Below, piece after piece: positions 40,901 through 50,278 of a stretch of DNA of 64,000 nt. The stretch lies in contig BROG01000469.1 of assembly GCA_030159075.1 (NCBI GenBank), forward strand, positions 378,501 to 442,500, written 5' to 3'. The notes under the pieces were generated by a model that was given only the letters and a program-made list of their open reading frames with translations, was not told the origin of the DNA and made no database searches. The DNA is from Atrina japonica. Its lineage: Eukaryota > Mollusca > Bivalvia > Pterioida > Pinnidae. Each line of letters opens with the position of its first letter. Positions within the stretch are counted from its first letter, which is position 1. A program made the translations under genes and the position numbers.

Positions 40901-43900
40901 TTTCTTTTATTATTTGAAGGTTTTTTCGAACAGTCCTGCGGAGAGGGAACTCCAGAGGGGAGACGTTATTCTGTCCATTAACGGACGCGACGCTTCGGGC
41001 CTTACACATAAGCAAGCACTTGAAGGTATCAAACACGGTGGAGGACAAATAGAACTGTGTGTCCGTCGGTACGACTTTTTATTATTTGTTAAATGTAATA
41101 CGTCTTATTTCCATTAGTGGAACTCTTCATATTAAAGGCGCTTTCAGTAGTGTCTCAGGGACAACGTGTAAACAAATGAACTTCAACATGGTGGCAAATA
41201 CAAATTACCGTAGTTAACATTGTGATTAAGTCCAAAGAAATTAAACATTCTAACAAGAAAAAAGATGAAATTGTTTACCTATATGAGATTGCCGACGCAT
41301 TAATTTTGCCCAATGGCGAGTGTTTGACATAATTTTTATATTAGGTCCCTTTCGTCTTTCTAAATCTAGCCACTTTTTGCCACTGATAATATTGAATATT
41401 TGTTTTTTCTGCTATCTGAGATGTAGTCTACTGTGATGCAGTGTTCCACACGCCATATTTGACATCCATTTTAATCTATAAAGCTACTAATGTTTTTGTT
41501 TACACGTTGTCGCGTTCTCCCTGTAATTTCGTGAGATATGATGAGATTTGAGGTATTTTTGTTTTTCGTGTCAAAAGAGTGATCAAAGGGTGGTAACTAT
41601 TACGGTGGTAATAAAACGTATTGGCTATGAATAAATTTTCTTCAATCCATTGAAACCACGAATACGCCACCTAACTACAAATGATTTTAATCATCTTCGT
41701 ATCATTATTACATTACCTGTTCTTAAAATCATTGGAGTTACTGTTTACCTATTGCAGGTGCGAATGTATTTGATTTACCCATAAAACGCGTCAATTTTTC
41801 TATTACAGCCGTATGGGGGATGGATTGTATTTGGTATCTTACTTACATGTATTTTAATGACAGTAGCCATCGGCTTTAGCAATTTGGTCTGTTTTTGAAT
41901 CTTTAACTCTGGTGTTATGTTTATATTTTTATAATATTTTGTGTATGGTCGTTGTATAAATGTTGACCGTTTATTTTGTAGCCCTCCCCCAGGCAGATCA
42001 GACATAAAACCTCTCCAGCCGACCAGTCCAACACGAGCGCCGACACTGTTTACTCCACTGAAAACGCCCTCTGTGAGTATAAAAAATTATTCATGTTATT
42101 GCTCTACATCTAGAATTTTGCTTTAGCACATGATTTTCACTTCTCCACATGATGAGACAGAGAGTAGAGTAAATATATAATAAAGGAAAAGCATTTCAGA
42201 AAGCGTAACAAAGAAAAACAATTTTACCAGTATCGGTTAATGAGCATTTATAGTATGTGAAAGGCACTGGATGTTCTTGACGATATTACTCGTCATCATA
42301 TCTCAAGTTTTCCCTAAATTCTTTGGTAGGCTTTACTACCGGTCAGAAGATCTTCAGACCACAGTCCTAAAAGTATGCCGGCACCACACATGATAGCAGG
42401 CCACCAGCCTAAAAAGGTTACTATGAATAAGTTTGGAGGTGGTACAACACATTTCGGAACAAATTTTGGAGCTAGAGCAATGCAACCCGGATGGGTGCCC
42501 CAGCCATCTCCATATTCCCAACAATACACTCCACAGTCGTCAATGGGTGACCATGTAGACAGCGGACCTGCGATGCAATATGCACCACAAGCGGTAAAAA
42601 TTTCAGAATTCAAATATATTTTTCAGATTTCATCTGTAGTTCTTATCTGTTATGCAAAATTTTTATTAGATGATTTTATTCCTATGAATTGTTTTCTAGT
42701 TTTTTTTTCAAGTGAAATTTAAATATATTGTTTCCGTTTCCTTTAGAGTCTGCAATATCAAACGTATGCTGTGAACGAGCCAATGTAAAATCTTTATTAT
42801 ATGATTAAATCGCTATGGATAGTGTTATAATTTTTTATTGTAATTTGTGAATATTGTTTACTTTATCAGCCACAACAACATTATCAGCCTGCTCCCCAGA
42901 GTCCGCAATATCAGGTGTATGCTATGAACCAGCCACAGCAGTTTCAAGAACAACCGCAACATCGTCAACCTCCTCCTCCTCAGAGTCAGCCACAACAGTA
43001 CACTTCACCTGGGTTATCACAGCCTGATTACGTTCGTTCAGAGGACCCAGTCGAGGAGGAGGAATACGATTACGTTCCGGTTACTCAAAGGAAAAAAGCA
43101 TTTGCTGGACAGCAACCTAAAGAACCTGCAAGTATGTTTCAGTCAATTTCTCAACCTATTCTTTTACAACATTTTGTATTTCTTTTAATCAAAGATACAT
43201 TATAAACGTACAGTTGTGGACAATACATTATAAAAATCAAATGAATATTACTTTCAGATTTCATAAAATTAAATAATTGATAAAATACAAAATTTTATCA
43301 CCTAAGCAATATGAACTGTCGTCGACAGATTATTTTTTTCAAAATAGTCAAATCAACTCTAAACCACTTTATACAATCAAACATATCCCTGAGCGTGAAA
43401 AAACCTACATCTTTCATCGTTTAAACATATAGACATACAGGTCTACCAAGGTAAATTGGCACATGTACAACCTAATTTTAAAAAGTAGACCGTATTGTTT
43501 TGGTTTTTGACAAAATCCGGATGTGCCACCTTGGTAGACCTGTAGTTTTTAAATAGATACTGAATAGCAATATAGTATTCCTCTGATGTAGGCGTAATAT
43601 GATCAAATAGATTTTAAGCTAAAGCAATGTTGATACGAAGCTACATTGCTTGTTCGCATATGATAACCCTTATTTGCAAAAATTTGAAAAATTTAATACT
43701 ACCGAATCGCATGCGCTTCCTTGACACTCGGTAAAAAATACCGAAATTTAATTTGCAATGACGGATTCAAAGTAAAGATAACAGTGGGTTACGTATGTCA
43801 AATTTATTCAAATAATACACATGCATTTATTTTTTTATATAAATGAGATGAAATATTGCATTAAATCTACATGAAATATTTCTGCCGAAAGCTCATATTA

Positions 43901-46900
43901 CTTTACTTAATTATGTCAATACATTTCTTAGAAAACACTAAGACAATGTTTTTAAATAGTTATACTCTGTACAGCTATCATGTTAAAAACATAAATTGTG
44001 TATGCATCCATGTATGTGTGTATGTAGTATTTATGTATGTCCATGTATGTATGTAGTATTTATATATGTACATGTATATATGTATTTATGTATGTACATG
44101 TATGTATGTATTTATTTGAACATTTGTAAATGCATGCGGATATTTAATATGTATGTATGGATGTATGGATGTGTATGTATGTATGTATGTATGTATGTAT
44201 GTATGTATGTATGTATGTATGTATGTATGTATGTATGTATGTATGTATGTATGTATGTATATACGTATGTACATGTGCGTTATGTGGATAAGTTAATGTT
44301 GCATATTAAAATTGATGTTTGAATAAGGTGTTCAGTTAGTAGATTGATAGATAAGAACAATTAAGTTATGATTTCCAAATTTCTTATTTCATGCTTATCT
44401 CTGCATTTATATTATTGGGATGGGTTTAGCAACATTTCACGATTGTGTGCTATACCACTTTGTTTTTATCCGCCTTACAGCGGTTTCAGAGGATGAAGAT
44501 TATTATTATCCCAAATGTCCTGTTTGGGAAAGACGGAGACTTTTCATGAAAGATCAGCCTAAAGGTGACAAATGTCTCTAGATGTAGCTCTGTAGACATC
44601 AGCACGTGTTTGAGCACCTGTCTAATAACACGCATACCTATATGATATTGCCATTTAATTATGCAAAACAAAGAAAACACGAAAATGAACCACCTTAGTA
44701 TATAGTTAAATGTAACTAATAAGAGTGACAAAGGCATTATGTTTAGTCCTAGAAAGTACATTTGTGTTTAAGGTCACACAAACGTAACCATACGTAAAAC
44801 TTGTACTGTAGAAGAGAAAACCATACAAAAATGACAAAATATGAATTAATTTATATTGATATATTCTATATTTATAGATATTTAAAGGATTTTTATGTTG
44901 CATAATTTTGAAGACAAATATTTTGTGGTTGCTGTAGGGTTTTCTCTTATAATAGTGTGTAATGCAATATAATCAGCTGGATGTATAAACGGCATAATAT
45001 CACGACTTTAGAACTTTTAGAAAAGGAATGTACTGTTCATATAGCAGTAACAACACCTCTATTCAAAAGGCATGGTTTGTGTATTTGTATAAATGTTGTG
45101 AATTCCACCAAGAATGTTTCACTGGTAAACACACAGGAAGTATAATAGAAATTTGAATATATATGTACTATGTAAATCAAAGTAACACATCTCGTGGTCA
45201 AGGGAGATTTCAAATAGTCTCAACAAAAGGTCAAGCGACTAAAATATATAATGTCCGAGATACAATCACTTCTTGTATTAAAGGCTCGGGTCTGAAGTTA
45301 ACATTTTCGCAGCTTTTATGCTCGACATGATGACCTTGTTTGTCATTACCACGCTTCACTAATTGGTATGTTGAGTTACTTGTTCGATAGTAATTATTGA
45401 ATTAGTCTACGGTGGTTGTATAACCACCTTTATCAGATTTTCACAAGGGGTAAAAATGACACGCCAAAATCAAATTAATGAGTTAAACCTAGTTTTTCTC
45501 ATTTAAACCCAGTTTTTCTCCAGTTAAACATATTTTTCTGAGTTAAATATAGTTTTTCTCGATTTTGTGATTTTAGTGCAGTTAAACCTAGTTTTATTTA
45601 GTTAAACCTATTTTTCTCCAGATAATATGGGTTACTGGGAAAAACTAGATTTAACTCATTAATGTGATTTAAGCGTGCCATAGGTATACACATGTTTTTA
45701 TTTGGACTGGACTGCAGGCACGTGGCAAGATTGAACGGTCGGCAAGAGATGCTTGTTTTCCATGACACCTGATCTTTTCCAAGTATTGATAATGGTATAG
45801 TTTATGGACTTTTTATGTTTTACATACATTCGGCTACGTCGGGTATCGAACCCTGAATCCTTGTAGTGTGAATTACTTGCCAACTCTGTCGGTTATTCAT
45901 TCAGAAAATGTGGACTTTAATTTGTGCATAAAAGGGACAATATTTAGTATCTTGATTTTGTAAATGAAGATGAAAAAGACGTCATTGTGAATGATTATGT
46001 GAATGAAAATACATTCTTGACTATAAGCGCTCATTGATGTACATATATATTATTTATTTCGTGTATTTCTGCAAAATTTCTGATAACAATTTTTATATTT
46101 TTCTCAGTCGTTAGGGCAGGCAAAAAGAAAGTAATCAAGACTTCTGGTTATACACCATTTGGTACAGATTATTCCAAACCTCAGGCACCTCAGCCTATCC
46201 AACAACAACAGAGACCACGCCCTCCACCACCACCAGTCGAGAGACCTGTAAACGCAGCACCACATGATGAACCTGACACGAGTAGTACTTCTGTGGCATG
46301 GTCAAGTACATTAAGAAGCTCTGGAGGCCCAAGACCATGGGAACAGGAGTCCAAGGATTATGTCATGCCATCACAACGAGAAGCAACCCAACAAGCTCCC
46401 AAAAAGCAACCACCACCAGCAATTTCACCGAAGCCACCTCGCAGTCATCACCAGGCGCAACAAAAGGAGTCTCCTCAACCCCAGATTACCATAAGGTCTG
46501 TTCCAAATGAACCATTACAAGACGCAGCACAGGATGGGGCTAGGGTGGTTCATTTACAATACAATTCCCCCATGGGACTGTATTCAAATGAAAATGTACA
46601 GCAAACTTATGCAGGTCAAATTCAAGGGTCAAATAAGTAAGTTGGTGAAAGTTTGGTTTCCCGCCTTTGACGAAGCATGGAGTCTTTAGTCTAACTAGTG
46701 GTCACAAAAACTTGCATGCACATCCGCCAGGTGCTTAGTTTAATAGTGTCTTGTTTAACATAAAAGAGGAAATACCAAAACAATAATGCTTCCATTTTAA
46801 GTCAAACATATACAAACCTATAACATTTAATATACATATAATATAGTCCACATAAAATAATCAGATGTCTCTAACTTCGTCCACGGTCATTGTACTAATA

Positions 46901-49900
46901 CAAATTGTATACATATTATTGCACCGTATTGTTCAGCATTTATTTTGTAAGCTTCAAATGTACACTTATTCATGTAGAAATTATCAAATGAAAGTAAGTA
47001 TATTTTATATGTGTTTAATCTAATGAAATCACGATTTAGTATACATATCCACAAGTACCATATAGTCATCACATATGCACGTACGCACGTACGCACGCAC
47101 ACACATACACACCCCCACGAGCACACACACTCGTACTCAAACATGCACGCACATACGTTTACAAACACACACAAAGATGCACACATGCACACACATACGC
47201 AAACACATACCCATCCTCTATTATGTATTAGTATAGATTGAGTTACATAGACTTTGTCTATTATTAGGTATAGCTGGACGGTTTTATTAGAATTAGTCTA
47301 TGGGTGCAATTAGTTGTGTTACAATTGGGATTAATTCTATAGAAAATGATGATTGATGCAATATATATAACTTACCTCAGCAGTTACATAAACAGCGCAT
47401 TATAGATAACACCAACACTCCCTTGAATGATTAGAGGTTATTGTTGTCACACCCTAGGACTGAACCATTTTATTTTATGAAAGACTCTGGAAATTTATTC
47501 CCATTGACGTCCTTCACTGGAAATAAACCGATTCTCCTCCTGTTTCCCTAAAGTTCCCAATTCCATATGGACCTTTATTTCAGTTACTGAATTTTTGGGC
47601 CTTAAGACCAACTTCCTTGTAACAATTTTATGTTCATTCAATTCAACTAAATCTTTACTCAAAATGAAATTATGTAGTATGTTATGATGAAATTATTTTA
47701 ATCTCTATAAACTTATTAAAAGATACAATCATAAAAATAATGAAATGTGTACATGGATAGAAAATATGTTCATATATAAATTTTATGGCATAAATAATGA
47801 AATATCAATAAGTTAACTTAATCGTGTCAAATTTCTTTATTCAACTTTCATAGACCACATATGAAATACCATTTCATAGACCACATATGAAATACCATTT
47901 ATTTCATCTTGAAATACCATTTATTTTCAGAACATCCTCAACAGTTTCAAAGCCTGCTCAACAGACAGCACCAGGTAAGTCTGAATTCAACTTATAATCT
48001 TTTTGTACGGTAGATCTTTCGTAGTATCGTAATGGTATTGTAACGCCTTTCAATCTGAAATATTTACTAGTCGATATAATATTGATACGGAAGCTGTTGT
48101 CTAACTAGACTTTGTTGATTGTGATAAGCAACGTTCACTTTTACTTCATTCAAAATGGATTAGGCCTTAGTATTCATACCGATAAACAAAATGGATAATA
48201 TATGTTTTTGGTTTTTCCTTTCATAGTGGACGAAAATAAAGAAATTGACGAGAAAAATGATAAAATAGTAGAAAATAAAATAAGTAATGATTTAGCTGAG
48301 ACAGATAAGGATCTTGAAAAAGATATGAGTAAAGAATCCGCCAATATAAAAGAAGAAACGTTAGATCAGGAAATAAAAGCTATTTCAGAGAAAGAAAAGG
48401 GGGATAAAGAAATTCAAAATGATGTTAGTGAATCTGAAAATATAAAAGAAGAAAAGCTAAATAAGGAAATCAAAGATATTTCAGATAAAGAAAAGGGGGA
48501 TAAAGAAATTCAAAATGATGTTAGTGAAAACCTTAAGACAACAGATAACGAAAAAATCTCAGAAAATGTTAGTACTCCACAAAATTCTGGGGCAGCTGTT
48601 GAAAATAATCAAAATAATACGATTGAAGATAAATCTTCTGATGATAAACAAACAGTAGAGGATGGTAATGGTGGAGAGAGTCTAGAGGGTGTAGAAAAAA
48701 CCGAAAAAGCAGAACAATCTGAGCAGGTAATAGACGATAAAATAAATAATCAAAAAGATAAAGATGATGGCGTGCAAGAATCAGATAAATGTAGTGACAA
48801 AAATGTGGGAGGAAAGGACGAGGGAATTACAGAGGGTAAGGGAAATGATACACAGACAGAGGGAAACGAAAATAATTCTGATAGTAATGTTGTTGAGGAA
48901 GGAGAAACCAATTTAGAAACTAAAGATACTGATCAAATAAAAGATGAAACTGTTGATGTTAAAGATGATAATGAAAAAGAAAGTACTCCTGAGAGTAAAC
49001 TAGAAAACAAGGATAGTTCAGTGCCAAAAACTAATGATGAAGAAATAAAATCTAGTGAGGGTGAGGTTAAAAAGGAAAATATAGATAATAAGGATGACAC
49101 TAATAAGGAATGCAATGAGATAAAGAGTGAGGAGTCAGTTGATACACAGATACAGGCGGCAAATGAAGGAGAAATACAGGAAAATAAAGCGGAACCCCCA
49201 GCCCCCTAAATTAGGTATGAAGGGTACTCCCAGCATGACAACAGATAAGTCCAGACCCTACCTGATTATTATCAAACTGCTAAGTTCACTAAGTTGAGTT
49301 TCCTCTAACTCGACTAATAGTGTACCAGAACTCTGGATGAAGATTAGAATTAAATATAACCAGCCCACAGCATGTTTAAAATTGACAATATACCCATTCT
49401 ATATTCCCTACCAAATCCATGATATCAAAATTATTGAATTATGCCATGCTTTCTTTATCAATTGTGTTTCTATTTTCAAAGCCAGAACTGCAAAGGTACT
49501 GCATGTTCTGCACAAAATACTCACTATTAAATTCAAAGCCCATTAACTTTTTATTTCATACGTTACCCCTTGCTTCTAAATCCAGTTATTAAATCATACT
49601 TATATAAATAAATGTTAAGAACCAAGTAATGCCCACCAAATACACGGTACTGCATACTAAGTAGTAATAATCTTAACATGTTGGGTGTTCATTTACGATA
49701 GACTTGCACATTTATCCGAAAACAAACCAATTTAACAATAACACCTGTTCACGTTTTCCCCTATATATAGCGAGTATTGTCAAGAAATAAATTATACGTC
49801 GATTTGGAAAAACAGTGATTCTGTTAATTTACAGAAATATCTTACAGCTTTTCTTCTGATGCAGCATATAGGTAGAACTAAAGTGATACGATGAAATGAA

Positions 49901-50278
49901 CTAATTTACAAAATATTTTCTGTATATTTTCATTTGTAGGTTACTCTATCGGTAAGTATGAAAGTTGAAAAGAGAACAGTAAAGAAAAACATTTCTTATC
50001 ATAATTAATTGTATTTCTTATTCGCAGAATGGCTACCAAGTTTTTATAATTTAATGAGTTAGGTATACCTGTTCCTTTTTTCAGGTGATCGTGATTGGAA
50101 CCAATCTCACGTGTACCGCATGATAAAAGAAACTACGACTAAGGATACACAGATTTACCCACCGAAGCAACAGAATGTCCAATCACAGCCGGTCACTTCT
50201 CACACGTACCAATCAACACAGAAAACATACACTTATACACCAACTATAGAAGATGGTTACGGCATTTCAGATTTTTAA
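28885..50278 (+). CDS. Zasp: Zasp/LDB3-like PDZ-ZM sarcomeric protein (whole gene, ten coding exons)
   Basis: Spliced model: 28885-28983, 40920-41068, 41982-42072, 42330-42593, 42870-43131, 44481-44564, 46108-46636, 47931-47974, 49940-49951 and 50085-50278. All junctions have GT/AG and agreeing phases; the sum is 1728 nt, or 575 residues. The first two exons form a PDZ domain with the carboxylate loop PWGFRLQGG and the helix-2 region [12 protein letters not shown]. Then come Pro/Gln-rich linkers, a ZM-type motif ([10 protein letters not shown]) and a tail with SHVYRMIKE. Known of the family: Zasp/ALP/Enigma proteins sit at the muscle Z-disc and bind alpha-actinin through PDZ and ZM. No LIM exon is seen before the stop and polyA signal, so this form resembles LIM-less members such as fly Zasp66; LIM exons further downstream cannot be excluded. 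An alternative start near 39.8 kb and an alternative acidic terminal exon at 48.2 kb are described separately. The family call is firm; the exact ortholog is not. Confidence 0.88.
30955..31194. repeat. GATA/GGAT microsatellite
   Basis: GATA tetranucleotides with GGAT and AATA variants. The minus-strand YLSIYLSI frames are artefacts. Confidence 0.92.
32030..32565. repeat. Pair of diverged dispersed repeat copies
   Basis: Segments at about 32030-32205 and 32402-32570 align: AAGAAC, AACTTG/AATTTGG, AGGAA-CATCCA-ATA, AAGGGGCTAG, GGACCA-A and CTTTAAG. Offset about 372 bp, same strand. Resembles mollusc interspersed repeats. Confidence 0.6.
33068..33400. mobile_element. Non-autonomous DNA element with terminal inverted repeats
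   Basis: Ends GGACCCAGTTGTTCA (33068-33082) and TGAACAACTGGGTCC (33386-33400) are exact reverse complements. The interior carries many GGTTAAA/TTTAACC motifs in both orientations, so it can fold extensively. 333 bp, no coding capacity. Confidence 0.75.
34495..34640 (-). mobile_element. Dispersed repeat copy (GACCGG...GGATGCTTACTCCTCCATG family)
   Basis: Contains TTGACCGGCCAACAAAGGAT, GCTTACTCCTCCATG, CACCTGGTTCCACCTCTG and GGTCCGTCTTTGTTCAATCC. This is the reverse complement of the copies at 53.9 and 59.65 kb, so it lies in opposite orientation. Confidence 0.72.
35478..36165. repeat. 97-bp tandem repeat, about six to seven copies
   Basis: The anchor AGACATTTTACAGTATCCTC recurs at about 35642, 35738, 35835, 35932 and 36029 with spacing 96-97 bp, and more diverged at 35481 and 36133. 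Each unit also has GTCTCTAAGTGCAGTTTGAA and GGAAAGGTAATTGATAATGA. Confidence 0.92.
38863..38972 (+). promoter_or_regulatory. Internal TATA/CRE promoter and candidate 5' UTR exon of the Zasp-like gene
   Basis: A perfect CRE palindrome (TGACGTCA, 38863-38870) is followed two bases later by TATATAAG (38872-38879). About 90 bp downstream is a strong donor, ACTA|GTAAGT at 38973, so an untranslated exon of roughly 38905-38972 is plausible. It lies inside intron 1 and just upstream of the alternative first coding exon at 39796. The promoter call is inference from motif spacing. Confidence 0.5.
39796..39918 (+). CDS. Zasp: Alternative first coding exon of the Zasp-like gene (coding part from 39859)
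   Basis: A strong polypyrimidine tract and acceptor (GCTTTCTGTAG) precede 39796. The ATG at 39859 opens [20 protein letters not shown] and the donor ACG|GTAAGG at 39919 is phase 0. This matches the acceptor of the second PDZ exon at 40920, giving an isoform in which 20 new residues replace the first 33, including the GFRLQGG loop. The frame stays open past the donor to 40119, but that part looks intronic (ending in a hydrophobic AT-rich stretch). The family role of such an N-terminus is not known to me. Confidence 0.5.
40920..41068 (+). CDS. Zasp: Zasp exon 2: second half of PDZ domain
   Basis: Acceptor TTATTTGAAG|GTTTTT, phase 0. Translates to [15 protein letters not shown], then [20 protein letters not shown] and a C-terminal IELCVRR strand, which is a textbook PDZ second half with the helix-2 His (THKQA). 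Donor CG|GTACGA leaves phase 2. It can be joined from exon 1 (full PDZ) or from the alternative first exon at 39796-39918, both in phase 0. GC content is higher than in the surrounding intron. Confidence 0.9.
41982..42072 (+). CDS. Zasp: Zasp exon 3: proline-rich linker
   Basis: Acceptor TTATTTTGTAG, donor TCT|GTGAGT. Completes an Arg codon from exon 2 and continues [20 protein letters not shown] to TPLKTPS, ending in phase 0. Rich in Pro, Ser and Thr, so probably a disordered and phosphorylatable linker after the PDZ domain. Confidence 0.82.
42330..42593 (+). CDS. Zasp: Zasp exon 4: linker with [16 protein letters not shown] segment
   Basis: Acceptor TTTGGTAG|GCTTTA, donor GCG|GTAAAA, phase 0 at both ends, 88 codons. 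Begins [14 protein letters not shown] and continues through [20 protein letters not shown] and [20 protein letters not shown]. This is the conserved region between PDZ and ZM in Zasp-like proteins and then becomes Gln/Pro/Tyr-rich. Being phase 0-0 it could act as a cassette. Confidence 0.85.
42747..42788 (+). pseudogene. Degenerate duplicate of the start of Zasp exon 5 (possible poison exon)
   Basis: A good acceptor (TTTCCTTTAG) is followed by a reading [13 protein letters not shown] then TAA. This closely resembles [12 protein letters not shown] encoded about 130 bp downstream in exon 5. If exon 4 is spliced here the frame is kept but stops after 13 codons. The donor-like GTAAAA at 42785 would leave phase 2, which does not fit exon 5 (phase 0). 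It is therefore a relic duplication, an alternative short terminal exon, or a poison exon. Confidence 0.5.
42870..43131 (+). CDS. Zasp: Zasp exon 5: Gln/Pro-rich linker with acidic patch
   Basis: Acceptor CTTTATCAG, donor CTGCAA|GTATGT, entering in phase 0 and leaving in phase 1. The product is strongly Gln/Pro-rich ([30 protein letters not shown]), then has an acidic [13 protein letters not shown] stretch followed by basic QRKKAF. Probably disordered. Its first third is duplicated upstream at 42747. Confidence 0.82.
43438..43542. mobile_element. Tc1/mariner-type MITE flanked by TA
   Basis: CAGGTCTACCAAGGT at the left and ACCTTGGTAGACCTG at the right are exact inverted repeats, with more matching inward (GGCACAT/ATGTGCC). 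TA dinucleotides directly flank both ends (43436-43437 and 43543-43544), the target duplication of Tc1/mariner elements. 105 bp. Confidence 0.8.
43998..44274. repeat. GTAT microsatellite
   Basis: GTAT tetranucleotides, pure from about 44175 to 44262 and degenerate before that. [16 protein letters not shown] frames are artefacts. Confidence 0.95.
44481..44564 (+). CDS. Zasp: Zasp exon 6: small 84-nt exon
   Basis: Acceptor CCGCCTTACAG, donor CCTAAAG|GTGACA. Phase 1 on both sides, so a skippable cassette. Encodes [20 protein letters not shown] then LFMKDQPK: an acidic Tyr-rich run followed by basic residues. No domain recognised; assigned to the gene by phase agreement and codon quality. Confidence 0.75.
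45457..45680. mobile_element. Foldback element with internal AGTTAAACCTAGTTTTTCT repeats
   Basis: Arms at about 45457-45497 and 45640-45680 are imperfect inverted repeats (CACGC...AATCA-ATTAATGAGTTAAA-CTAGTTTTT). Between them the arm motif AGTTAAAC-TAGTTTTTCTC recurs about four times in direct orientation. Confidence 0.72.
45700..45895 (-). mobile_element. Dispersed repeat with tRNA-like promoter remnant
   Basis: The left part (CGGCAAGAGATGCTTG, CCATGACACCTGATC) resembles the family at 34.5 and 59.6 kb. The right part on the minus strand has a B-box-like GGGTTCGATACC and an A-box-like TGGCAAGTAATT, as in tRNA-derived SINEs. Probably two nested fragments. Confidence 0.5.
46108..46636 (+). CDS. 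Zasp: Zasp exon 7: Pro-rich region and ZM-type motif
   Basis: Acceptor TATTTTTCTCAG, donor AATAA|GTAAGT, phase 1 in and phase 2 out. Encodes about 176 residues: a basic start ([19 protein letters not shown]), long Pro/Gln-rich stretches ([13 protein letters not shown]), [15 protein letters not shown], then [20 protein letters not shown] near the end. The YNSP-x-x-LYS core is the ZM (Zasp-like) motif, which in the family binds the alpha-actinin rod and lies in the Pfam DUF4749 region. It is the strongest family marker after the PDZ domain. Confidence 0.9.
46637..47930 (+). other. Zasp intron 7
   Basis: No exon supported. Contains an imperfect CA repeat (47076-47210) and a short tandem duplication of CATTTCATAGACCACATATG at about 47845-47900. 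Confidence 0.55.
47076..47210. repeat. Imperfect CA/ACGC microsatellite
   Basis: ACAC, GCAC and ACGT units. Confidence 0.85.
47931..47974 (+). CDS. Zasp: Zasp exon 8: 44-nt exon before the alternative tails
   Basis: Acceptor TTATTTTCAG, donor CACCAG|GTAAGT. Codes for [16 protein letters not shown], entering in phase 2 and leaving in phase 1. Three downstream acceptors (48227, 49940 and 50085) all accept phase 1, so this exon is the branch point for alternative C-termini. Confidence 0.78.
48227..49209 (+). CDS. Zasp: Zasp alternative terminal exon: long acidic Glu/Lys/Asp/Asn-rich tail
   Basis: Acceptor TTTTTCCTTTCATAG; phase 1 joins exon 8 and yields [12 protein letters not shown] and on to a TAA at 49207. 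About 327 residues dominated by Glu, Lys, Asp, Asn, Ser and Thr with almost no hydrophobic core, so predicted disordered or coiled-coil-like. Two 32-residue units (nucleotide period 96, at about 48342 and 48438) share [20 protein letters not shown] lies about 400 bp downstream at 49607. With this exon the protein would be 834 residues. It could instead belong to a separate nested transcript, but the open frame, splice site and phase favour an alternative tail. Confidence 0.72.
49607..49612 (+). terminator. polyA signal for the acidic-tail isoform
   Basis: AATAAA about 400 bp after the stop of the acidic terminal exon, consistent with an independent 3' end for that isoform. Confidence 0.45.
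49940..49951 (+). CDS. Zasp: Zasp optional 12-nt microexon (adds GYSI)
   Basis: The 12 bases GTTACTCTATCG lie between CATTTGTAG and GTAAGTATG, both strong splice signals. Phase 1 on both sides, so inclusion adds four residues (Gly-Tyr-Ser-Ile) between exon 8 and the last exon without changing frame. Found only by phase chaining. Confidence 0.6.
50085..50278 (+). CDS. Zasp: Zasp last exon: conserved tail with SHVYRMIKE
   Basis: Acceptor CCTTTTTTCAG, phase 1. Encodes [16 protein letters not shown], a Thr/Tyr/Gln-rich stretch and the C-terminus [10 protein letters not shown] before TAA at 50276-50278. The xSxVYRMIxE pattern resembles the segment following the ZM motif in PDZ-LIM proteins, where it precedes the LIM domains. 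Here the protein ends instead. Confidence 0.85.

Larger units (their letters stand above)
43132..44480 (+). other. Zasp intron 5
   Basis: No exon seen. Contains a small mariner-like MITE (43438-43542) and a GTAT microsatellite (43998-44274). Confidence 0.6.
44565..46107 (+). other. Zasp intron 6
   Basis: Holds a foldback element (45457-45680) and a dispersed repeat with a tRNA-like end (45700-45895). 44565-45450 has nothing recognisable. Confidence 0.55.

Noticed and set aside
41775..42613. Minus-strand frames over Zasp exons 3 and 4
   Set aside because: Shadows of the plus-strand exons.
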